In this document: positions 6,973-13,001 of the stretch, piece after piece
How the letters are laid out: every line of letters begins with the position of its first letter
Position numbering within the stretch: the stretch's first letter is position 1
Source of the DNA: Methylovulum sp.
Lineage (GTDB): Bacteria > Pseudomonadota > Gammaproteobacteria > Methylococcales > Methylomonadaceae
Assembly (NCBI GenBank): GCA_004299465.1
Contig: SCST01000220.1
Span: forward strand, 1-13,001
Reading direction: 5' to 3'
DNA: 13,001 nt
Made by a program: the position numbers and the translations under genes
The notes under the pieces: model-generated
What the model was told of the DNA's origin: nothing
The model's input: the letters and a program-made list of their open reading frames with translations, nothing else
The model's database searches: none

Positions 6973-6988
6973 TGGTACAAGGCTTGCT
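6973..6988 (+). promoter_or_regulatory. Candidate sigma-54 (-24/-12) promoter
   Basis: TGGTACA-AGGC-TTGCT fits the sigma-54 consensus TGGCACG-N4-TTGCW with two mismatches in the -24 box, and the -24 GG (6974-6975) is separated from the -12 GC (6986-6987) by exactly the required 10 nt. Transcription would start near 6999, giving a leader of about 22 nt before the ATG at 7021, with AGAGA (7009-7013) as ribosome binding site. The spacing and the dinucleotides are the strong points; matches of this length also occur by chance. Confidence 0.5.
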
Positions 6989-7020
6989 TAACCTAGGCTA
7001 CGAACTATAGAGAACCTAAA

Positions 7021-8277
7021 ATGACAAACGTTTCTGAGTCCTTATCCTTCCCCGTTCATGGCGACAAACAAAATTCGGCTTTCTTTAATGAATATTTGAA
7101 CCGCTTGCTGGAAGAGCGCGACGAGCTTGGCTTAAGCGGCATGATCCATGAAATCGATGCGATGATGCTGACGGTCGAGCCGGGCAATTCGATAGAATAC
7201 ATCGGGGAACTTTGCTTAATGTCGCCCTATTACTACCTGCAAACGCAGGAAAGCGCATCGCACTGGACGCATATCCTGCGCATCGACGCACAAACGCCCG
7301 ACCTGATTGTCAGGGAAGTTAAACACGATGGCATACGCGGCATTTTCCGCAGCCTTAATGAAGTGTATCCGGTAGGTAAGGACAAGCCGCACAGCCGTTA
7401 TATCGGCGAGATTCTCAGGGTGAGCCGCTTGCAGGACGTTGTTAAACTGCAGCAAGGCAGGGGCTTTTGTTTTTTTTCGCCGGATGAAATAAAGCGGCTG
7501 GAATTGCCGGCTAACCTGGCAATCAGCAAACCGTCGCCATACACGCACAATATCGTTGCCTACAGGGAGCGCGCCGTCGATGAACCGCGTGTTTACGAAT
7601 TGGGTACGCTTAGCATGAACGACTATGCCCAGGAAGCCTGCGAGCGTGCCAAGCAACTTCAACAGGCGCTGGGTATTGCCGAACTGATCTTACCCGTCGA
7701 TCACCTGGCTACGCGTATTTATAGCCAAAACAGGGAAGTCGCCATTTTGGAATGGCTGTCGCTGTCCAGCTATTATTATTGGGGATCGTTCGACATTATC
7801 GACCAGAACTCATCGACGAATGTCACTAAAAGCATTCACTACCCAGATGAATCGCGCAGTCCCGCCAAAGTGTTCAGCGCGAATAACACGCCTTATTTCG
7901 TCAATCATTTCAAGATATTCCCGTCACCGACGGAAAATTTTGTGCGTAATTACGGACCCAGGTTGCATCATCTCGCATTGGCGGTCAAGGATGGCGACCA
8001 GCATGGGCTTGAAAATATTGATTTTGTCGTCAATGCAATCCGGGAGCAGGGTAAAGGTTTTTTACTGGATGTCATCGGTTCCAAAAATGAAGGCTTAAAA
8101 CAGATTTTTTCGACCGCTTCGGAACATTCGTCATTAATTATTGAATATGTGCAGCGATACGCCGGATTTCAGGGTTTTTTCAATAAAAACAATGTCGCGG
8201 AGCTGACGTATGCGGCAGGCATTGAAGAGGAATTGATCAGGATACAAACGGAAGAGCAGAAAAAAAGCTTATCGTAA
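7021..8277 (+). CDS. VOC-fold protein with HPPD-like 2-His-1-Glu metal site, substrate unknown
   Basis: I do not recognise a named gene. The 418-aa product is cytoplasmic (no signal peptide or membrane segment). Its C-terminal half resembles the catalytic domain of 4-hydroxyphenylpyruvate dioxygenase and relatives: LPVDHLATRIY (His228), RLHHLALAV (His317) and SLIIEYVQRYAGFQGFF (Glu375) lie in the order and context of the three iron ligands of that family. An RxxGFxxFF-like segment after the Glu is also HPPD-like. The spacing His-His is 89 and His-Glu 58 residues, the latter shorter than in true HPPD, and typical HPPD sequence such as the GxGxxxQIFT strand is only partly kept (KNEGLKQIFST, 356-365). 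The first 220 residues match nothing I can name. The start at 7021 has a modest AGAGA binding site. It is a single gene, probably under its own promoter. A non-haem iron dioxygenase or related VOC enzyme is likely; the substrate cannot be assigned. Confidence 0.65.
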   Translation: MTNVSESLSFPVHGDKQNSAFFNEYLNRLLEERDELGLSGMIHEIDAMMLTVEPGNSIEYIGELCLMSPYYYLQTQESASHWTHILRIDAQTPDLIVREVKHDGIRGIFRSLNEVYPVGKDKPHSRYIGEILRVSRLQDVVKLQQGRGFCFFSPDEIKRLELPANLAISKPSPYTHNIVAYRERAVDEPRVYELGTLSMNDYAQEACERAKQLQQALGIAELILPVDHLATRIYSQNREVAILEWLSLSSYYYWGSFDIIDQNSSTNVTKSIHYPDESRSPAKVFSANNTPYFVNHFKIFPSPTENFVRNYGPRLHHLALAVKDGDQHGLENIDFVVNAIREQGKGFLLDVIGSKNEGLKQIFSTASEHSSLIIEYVQRYAGFQGFFNKNNVAELTYAAGIEEELIRIQTEEQKKSLS

Positions 8278-8488
8278 AATTTTGTAACGACTCAGCTCCT
8301 TGCCAAGTTACCTGAAGTTATACTCGCTCTTTGGCCTGTGTAGGGCGCGCCGCGCGCGCCTTCTCCGATACGTGGGGCAACGTGCCAATCCGTTGGCGCG
8401 CTCAGCACGCCCTACAACAGACACCTTGGACCAAAGTATACCTAGGGCTAAACTTTTCTGAAGAGCTGCTGAGTAGTTACAAAATTTT
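8276..8488. mobile_element. MITE-like element with 21-nt terminal inverted repeats (copy B)
   Basis: The ends 8276-8296 (AAAATTTTGTAACGACTCAG plus C) and 8468-8488 are inverted repeats matching at 20 of 21 positions. Inside lies a second inverted pair, TGTAGGGCG (8339-8347) and CGCCCTACA (8408-8416), each leading into a GC-rich palindrome (GCGCGCCGCGCGCGCC and GGCGCGCTCAGCACGCC). The arms between outer and inner repeats are also partly complementary (CTTTGG left, CCAAAG right, TATAC in both). The whole 213-bp unit is a non-coding, self-complementary element of the MITE type. The first base pairs overlap the stop codon of the preceding gene. No target-site duplication can be fixed because the ends are AT-palindromic. 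A related partial copy lies at 5693-5833. Confidence 0.75.
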
Positions 8489-8501
8489 TGTGTATCTCAT
8501 G

Positions 8502-8559
8502 GCGTAGGACGCGCCGCGCGCGCCATAGAGGGAGAGTAAAGCGTAAGCCGCAGCCTACG
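8502..8559. repeat. REP-like paired palindromes
   Basis: CGTAGG (8503-8508) and CCTACG (8554-8559) face each other and enclose the GC palindrome GACGCGCCGCGCGCGCC and a second small hairpin (CGTAAGC 8542-8548 with GCCTACG 8553-8559, one mismatch). The first half resembles the GTAGGGCGCGCC units of the neighbouring MITE-like element, while the AGCCGCAGCC hairpin is different. This looks like a BIME-style doublet. Together with the MITE it fills most of the 336-bp gap before the transglutaminase gene; only 8560-8613 remains, which holds that gene's ribosome binding site and no promoter I can defend. Confidence 0.5.
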
Positions 8560-8613
8560 TTATTGCGCCCCGCACTTTAAATAACACCAAACAACAGGCG
8601 AGGAAAAACGATC

Positions 8614-11600
8614 ATGACAATTAAAGTGGCCATCCGTCACAAAACCATCTACCGCTTCGATAGATCGGTATCCCTGTCGCCGCATGTCTTCCGCCTGCGC
8701 CCTGCGGTGCATAGCCGGACGCCGATTAAAGGCTACAGCTTGCGCATCGAGCCTGAAGAACATTTCATTAACTGGCAGCAGGACCCGTTCGGCAATATCC
8801 TCGCGCGCGTCGTATTTCCGGAAAAATGCCGTAAACTCAGTGTAGAGGTCGAAGTCATCGCCGATATGACGGTCATTAATCCCTTCGATTTTTTTGTCGA
8901 GGATTATGCCGAAAAATATCCTTTCCAGTACGAAGAACAACTGTCCAAGGAATTGCAGCCGTACCTGGAAATAACCGAAAACGGCGAACGGCTGGCGCAA
9001 TGGGTCAAGGATTTTGATATAAGCAAACGCAATATCAATGACTTCCTGGTCGATGTAAACCGCAAATTGTTCCAGGCGATCAGTTACAACATCCGCATGG
9101 AAGTGGGCATACAACGCTGTGAGGAAACGCTGGAAAAAGCCAGCGGTTCCTGCCGCGATTCGGCCTGGTTGCTAGTGCAGATCCTGCGCCATTTGGGCTT
9201 GGCGGCGCGCTTTGTGTCGGGTTACCTGATACAGCTGACCGCTGACATCAAATCGCTGGACGGCCCTTCCGGTCCCGAACAGGACTTCACCGACCTGCAT
9301 GCCTGGACGGAAGTCTATATACCGGGCGCCGGCTGGATAGGCCTCGATCCTACCTCCGGCTTGCTGGCCGGCGAAGGCCATATACCGCTGGCCTGCACAC
9401 CTAACCCCGCCAGCGCCGCACCGGTCAGCGGCGCTACCGACAAATGCGAAGTGGCGTTTGAATTCAGCAATACCGTGGAGCGTCTCCATGAAGACCCGCG
9501 CGTCACAAAGCCGTATAGCGACGAGCAATGGCATAACATCGACGCGCTGGGCTTGCAGGTAGACCGGCAATTTATCGAAGACGACATCAAATTGACGATG
9601 GGCGGTGAGCCTACCTTTGTTTCCGTCGATGATATGGAAGGCGACGAATGGAATACGCACGCTGATGGTGCACATAAGCGCGAACGCGCACAAAAATTGA
9701 CCAAACGCCTGCGCGACGTCTTCGCCAAGGGCGCGATGCTGCATTATGGGCAAGGCAAATGGTATCCCGGCGAACCGTTACCACGCTGGCAATACGGCAT
9801 ATTCTGGCGCAAGGACGGCACGCGGGTCTGGCGCAACCCGGCGTTATTGGCCGATATTAACACCGATTACGGGCATACGATAAAACACGCGTTGCTGTTT
9901 ATGCAGCAACTGGCGCAGCATCTGGGCGTAAAACAGCGCTATATTGCAAGCGCCTATGAAGACAGCTTTTATTACCTGTGGCAGGAAGGCAACCTGCCGC
10001 AAAATATCGATCCCTTAAAAAGCCAGCTAAAAGACCCGATCGAGCGCAAGACGCTGGCTAAATTGCTGGATGCGGACTTAGGCCAGCCAGCTGGTTTTTC
10101 GTTGCCGCTGAAATGGAGCTGGTTTGAACAAAGCTGGCAAAGCGGCCCGTGGGATTTTCGCCGAGGCCAGATGTTCCTGATTCCCGGCAATTCGCCGATG
10201 GGCATGCGCATGCCGCTCAGCAGCCTGCCCTGGGTTGCGCCCGATAAACGCGATACCCAGGAACCGCAAAGCCTGTTCGCCGATTTACCGGAACTGGGCG
10301 ACTATTACGGCGAAGTCGCGCGCCGTTACAGCTGTTTTGAAGAAAAAATCGCTGCGCATCCTGAAATTACCGAGCAGGAGCCGGGCGACCAGGAAACCGT
10401 CCATGTCGAAGTGCCGCATACCGCCGTCTGCGTGGAACCGCGCGATGGAAGGCTGCATATCTTCATGCCGCCGTTGTCGCTGTTGGAACATTATCTCGAC
10501 TTGATCGCCGCCGTTGAAGCAACGGCGGAAAAACTGGCGATGCCGGTGGTGATCGAAGGTTATGAACCGCCACGCGATTACCGTATCGAACGCCTCATGG
10601 TTACGCCCGACCCCGGCGTTATTGAAGTCAATATCCATCCGTCCAAAAACTGGCAGGAACTGGTCGATAAAACGACGGTACTGTACGAACAGGCCTTCCA
10701 GGTCAGGCTGGGCACCGAAAAATTCATGCTGGATGGCCGCCATACCGGCACCGGCGGCGGCAACCATATCACGATCGGGGCCGAAACGCCGGCCGACAGT
10801 CCGCTATTGCGCCGTCCCGATTTATTGCGCAGTCTCGTGACCTACTGGCAACACCATCCCGGTTTGTCGTACCTGTTTTCCGGCATGTTTATCGGCCCTA
10901 CCAGCCAGGCTCCGCGCGTCGATGAAGGCCGGGATGAAAAGCTGTACGAACTGGAAATCGCCTTCCAGCAAATGCCCGAAGGCGAAGTGCCGGCGCCGTG
11001 GCTGGTCGACCGCCTGCTGCGGCATTTATTGACCGACATTACCGGCAATACGCACCGTTCCGAGTTCTGTATCGACAAGCTCTATTCGCCCGATAGTGCT
11101 ACAGGCCGCCTTGGCATCCTGGAGCTGCGCGCATTTGAAATGCCGCCCCATGCGCGCATGTCGCTGGTGCAGATGGCCTTATTGCGTTCGTTGATCGCGT
11201 GGTTCTGGCGCGAGCCGTACAAGCACGACCTGGTGCGCTGGGGCACCGAGCTGCATGACCGTTTCATGCTGCCGCATTATGTTCGCGAAGACATGAAACA
11301 TGTCGTCAAAGACCTGCAACGCGCCGGTTACGGCTTCGAACTGGAATGGCTGGAACCGTTTTTTGAATTCCGCTTTCCGCGTTACGGCACAACGATGGTC
11401 GATGACATGGAATTGGAGCTGCGTTTTGCGATCGAGCCCTGGCATGTGCTGGGCGAAGAAGTCAGCAGCACCGGCACGGCGCGCTATGTCGATTCATCGG
11501 TGGAACGCCTGCAGGTCAAGGTGGCGGGCTTTACCGAAGGGCGCTATGTGTTGGCCTGTAACGGCAGGCGTTTGCCGATGCGGGCGACCAAACGCCAGGG

Positions 11601-12012
11601 CGAATACGTCGCCGGGCTGCGCTACCGCGCCTGGCAGCCGCCGTCGGCGCTGCATCCGACCATCAGCCCGCATGTGCCGCTGGTCTTCGATGTGATCGAC
11701 ACCTGGAACGGCCACGCCGTCGGCGGCTGCACCTACCATGTCGCGCATCCTGGCGGGCGCAGTTATGATGCCTTCCCGGTCAACAGCTTCGAAGCCGAGG
11801 CGCGGCGCATCACGCGTTTTTGGGATTACGGGCATACGCCGGGCGTGGTGATACGACCGCCGCTGTCGGCATCGCCATCCGCACCGTCGGATAAAGCCTT
11901 CGTGGACAAGTTCACCGTCAACAAGGCCGCGCCCAGGCCGATGGCGCCGCCGCCCGAGGAATTAAGCGAGGAATACCCGTTTACGCTGGATCTACGGCAT
12001 AGAGGGCGGTAG
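8614..12012 (+). CDS. Transglutaminase-like protease domain fused to DUF2126 putative amidoligase
   Basis: This 1132-aa cytoplasmic protein has two enzymatic modules. Residues 1-90 match the bacterial transglutaminase N-terminal domain (IRHKTIYRFDRSVSLSPHVFRLRP). Residues about 150-250 form a transglutaminase-like cysteine-peptidase core with a complete triad: Cys180 in SGSCRDSAWLL, His229 in DLHAWTEVYIPGAGW, and Asp245 in GLDPTSG. From about 315 to the end lies DUF2126, beginning DDIKLTMGGEPTFVS and containing VIEVNIHP (669-676) and the glycine-rich RHTGTGGGNHITIG (709-722). DUF2126 is predicted to be a COOH-NH2 ligase of the glutamine-synthetase fold. The length is normal for such fusions. 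GAGGA nine bases before the ATG supports the start. The next gene encodes an ATP-grasp ligase, and the pair probably makes or trims an unidentified peptide or peptide tag. The gene is visibly GC-richer than the first 5 kb. Confidence 0.9.
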   Translation: MTIKVAIRHKTIYRFDRSVSLSPHVFRLRPAVHSRTPIKGYSLRIEPEEHFINWQQDPFGNILARVVFPEKCRKLSVEVEVIADMTVINPFDFFVEDYAEKYPFQYEEQLSKELQPYLEITENGERLAQWVKDFDISKRNINDFLVDVNRKLFQAISYNIRMEVGIQRCEETLEKASGSCRDSAWLLVQILRHLGLAARFVSGYLIQLTADIKSLDGPSGPEQDFTDLHAWTEVYIPGAGWIGLDPTSGLLAGEGHIPLACTPNPASAAPVSGATDKCEVAFEFSNTVERLHEDPRVTKPYSDEQWHNIDALGLQVDRQFIEDDIKLTMGGEPTFVSVDDMEGDEWNTHADGAHKRERAQKLTKRLRDVFAKGAMLHYGQGKWYPGEPLPRWQYGIFWRKDGTRVWRNPALLADINTDYGHTIKHALLFMQQLAQHLGVKQRYIASAYEDSFYYLWQEGNLPQNIDPLKSQLKDPIERKTLAKLLDADLGQPAGFSLPLKWSWFEQSWQSGPWDFRRGQMFLIPGNSPMGMRMPLSSLPWVAPDKRDTQEPQSLFADLPELGDYYGEVARRYSCFEEKIAAHPEITEQEPGDQETVHVEVPHTAVCVEPRDGRLHIFMPPLSLLEHYLDLIAAVEATAEKLAMPVVIEGYEPPRDYRIERLMVTPDPGVIEVNIHPSKNWQELVDKTTVLYEQAFQVRLGTEKFMLDGRHTGTGGGNHITIGAETPADSPLLRRPDLLRSLVTYWQHHPGLSYLFSGMFIGPTSQAPRVDEGRDEKLYELEIAFQQMPEGEVPAPWLVDRLLRHLLTDITGNTHRSEFCIDKLYSPDSATGRLGILELRAFEMPPHARMSLVQMALLRSLIAWFWREPYKHDLVRWGTELHDRFMLPHYVREDMKHVVKDLQRAGYGFELEWLEPFFEFRFPRYGTTMVDDMELELRFAIEPWHVLGEEVSSTGTARYVDSSVERLQVKVAGFTEGRYVLACNGRRLPMRATKRQGEYVAGLRYRAWQPPSALHPTISPHVPLVFDVIDTWNGHAVGGCTYHVAHPGGRSYDAFPVNSFEAEARRITRFWDYGHTPGVVIRPPLSASPSAPSDKAFVDKFTVNKAAPRPMAPPPEELSEEYPFTLDLRHRGR

Positions 12013-12072
12013 CATGACGCGTCGCCGCCTATTTGCCAAATAACCACATGATCGAATACGAAGAGCTGTTCC

Positions 12073-13001
12073 GTGCGTAATACAGATACCGTGACCAACG
12101 ATATTGGCGTGCAATATTACGAGACGCGGTTGGGCGTCTATGACGAAATGGTCGCGACGGAACACAAGGTGCTGCCTTATTGGGAGCGCTTCATCAAGGC
12201 GCTGGAAACGATGGGCAGTGCCGAAATCGACCGCCGCCGCCGTGAAGCGCAGCGCTTGTTGCGCGAAAACGGCGTGACCTACAATGTCTACGGCGATGCG
12301 CAAAAGCTGACCCGGCCGTGGCGCCTGGACCCGATACCGTTATTGATCAGCAGCGAAGAATGGTCGGTCATTGAAGCAGGCCTTAAACAGCGCGCCGCTT
12401 TGCTGGATTTGATCCTGAAGGATATTTACGGCGGCCAAACCCTGCTGAAAAAAGGCTTGCTGCCGATTGAGCTGATTTTTGCGCATCAGGGTTTCCTGTA
12501 TCCGTGCATGAACACGCTGCAAAACCAACCCAGGCAATTGACGATTTATTCCGCCAACCTGGTGCGCGGTGCGAAAGGCCGGTTTTGGGTGCTGGACGAC
12601 CGCACCCAGGCGCCTTCCGGTTCCGGCTACGCGCTGGAAAACCGTACCGTGATGACGCGCGTGTTAGCGGATATTTTTCGCGAATCGCAAGTGCAGCGCT
12701 TGTCCGCTTTTTTTAAAGCCTTAAACAAGGGACTCGCCAGTACCGCGCTGCACAATAAAGACAATCCCCGTGTTGTCGTGCTGACGCCGGGTCCGTTTAA
12801 CGAAACCTATTTTGAACATGCTTACCTGGCCTCGTATCTGGGCTATACGCTGGTCCAGGGCGATGACCTGACGGTGCGCGACGGCCATGTCTGGCTTAAG
12901 TCGCTGGAAGGCCTGCAACATGTCGATGTTATTTTGCGGCGCGTCGATGATTCTTTCTGCGATCCGCTGGAATTGCGCAGTGACTCGCGCCTGGGTGTCG
13001 C
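12073..13001 (+). CDS. Circularly permuted type-2 ATP-grasp protein (3' end outside window)
   Basis: The visible 309 codons match the COG2308 (DUF404/DUF407) family of circularly permuted ATP-grasp ligases, thought to form peptide or amide bonds with ATP. Family features in order are RRREAQRLLRENGVTYNVYG near 55-75, RPWRLDPIPLLIS, DIYGGQTLLKKGLLP (from 117), FAHQGFLYPC, the nucleotide-binding VLDDRTQAPSGSGYALENR (173-191), and VILRRVDDSFCDPLELRSD just before the edge. The frame opens at 12052. No ATG is available; GTG 12073 is preferred because AAGAG (12061-12065) is correctly spaced, while GTG 12091 has no binding site. The 60-nt distance to the upstream amidoligase gene suggests one operon. 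Family members are about 470-500 aa, or about 850 when fused to an alpha-E domain; which applies is not visible. Confidence 0.9.
   Translation, partial: MRNTDTVTNDIGVQYYETRLGVYDEMVATEHKVLPYWERFIKALETMGSAEIDRRRREAQRLLRENGVTYNVYGDAQKLTRPWRLDPIPLLISSEEWSVIEAGLKQRAALLDLILKDIYGGQTLLKKGLLPIELIFAHQGFLYPCMNTLQNQPRQLTIYSANLVRGAKGRFWVLDDRTQAPSGSGYALENRTVMTRVLADIFRESQVQRLSAFFKALNKGLASTALHNKDNPRVVVLTPGPFNETYFEHAYLASYLGYTLVQGDDLTVRDGHVWLKSLEGLQHVDVILRRVDDSFCDPLELRSDSRLGV

Larger units (their letters stand above)
6713..7020. other. 308-bp gap with hairpins and crossed inverted repeats
   Basis: No convincing gene is present on either strand. From left to right it holds a GC-rich hairpin (CGCCGC 6779-6784 with GCGGCG 6800-6805), two crossed inverted repeats at 6880-6939, and a candidate sigma-54 promoter at 6973-6988. 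The hairpin lacks a following T-run and is some 65 nt after the preceding stop, so it is not a clear terminator. The gap therefore looks like the control region of the gene that follows. Confidence 0.5.

Noticed and set aside
7006..7011. Sigma-70 -10 box TATAGA before the dioxygenase-like gene
   Set aside because: It would start transcription only a few bases before the ATG, and the matching -35 (TTGCTT) is poor; the sigma-54 reading of the same area fits better.
8560..9114. Long minus-strand open frame opposite the transglutaminase domain
   Set aside because: The plus strand encodes a complete, motif-bearing enzyme there; the antisense frame is a codon-bias shadow with no recognisable domain.
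10285..10767. 160-codon minus-strand open frame opposite DUF2126
   Set aside because: It lies wholly within the amidoligase domain and shows no family motif or plausible start context.
12048..12080. Mini-ORF Met-Ile-Glu-Tyr-Glu-Glu-Leu-Phe-Arg-Ala overlapping the GTG start of the ATP-grasp gene
   Set aside because: Ten codons with no binding site of its own and no recognisable sequence; it shares the purine-rich stretch that serves the GTG start, so it is probably chance.

Overview
The window reads as a chromosomal segment of a gammaproteobacterium, most likely a methanotroph or methylotroph of the Methylococcales type. The first 5.6 kb carries the classical gammaproteobacterial run of KDO and LPS-transport genes followed by the rpoN cluster. 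The next gene encodes a periplasmic binding protein of the MxaJ/XoxJ family, which is tied to PQQ methanol dehydrogenases. The taxonomic call is an inference from gene content and order, not from a marker gene.

Region 1 (1-5628, all plus strand) is tightly packed. It holds the end of kdsD (arabinose-5-phosphate isomerase), then kdsC (KDO-8-phosphate phosphatase), lptC, lptA, lptB, rpoN (sigma-54), hpf (ribosome hibernation factor) and rapZ. KdsD and KdsC act in KDO synthesis; LptC, LptA and LptB belong to the machine that carries finished LPS to the outer membrane. Several junctions are overlaps (ATGA at kdsD/kdsC and kdsC/lptC, 14 nt at lptC/lptA), so translational coupling is likely. rpoN is preceded by a tandem 14-nt repeat that makes two five-codon mini-ORFs chained by ATGA overlaps into the rpoN start. 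The ptsN gene that sits between hpf and rapZ in enterobacteria is absent, and no npr follows rapZ within the window.

Region 2 (5629-8613) is looser. It holds two single genes separated by repeat-bearing gaps: an orphan MxaJ/XoxJ-like binding protein and a 418-aa protein whose C-terminal half has the 2-His-1-Glu layout of HPPD-type vicinal-oxygen-chelate dioxygenases. The second gene has a well-spaced candidate sigma-54 promoter just upstream, with crossed inverted repeats at about the distance expected for an enhancer. Two copies of one MITE-like element, one full length with near-perfect 21-nt terminal inverted repeats and one partial, lie after rapZ and after the dioxygenase-like gene. A further REP-like palindrome pair sits beside the second copy.

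Region 3 (8614-13001) starts a higher-GC gene pair: a 1132-aa fusion of a transglutaminase-like protease domain with a DUF2126 putative amidoligase, followed by a circularly permuted type-2 ATP-grasp protein that runs off the window. Such pairs are predicted peptide-synthesis or peptide-tagging systems, often found with alpha-E proteins and the proteasome-like Anbu peptidase; their substrate remains unknown. This is the best candidate here for an undescribed biochemical system.
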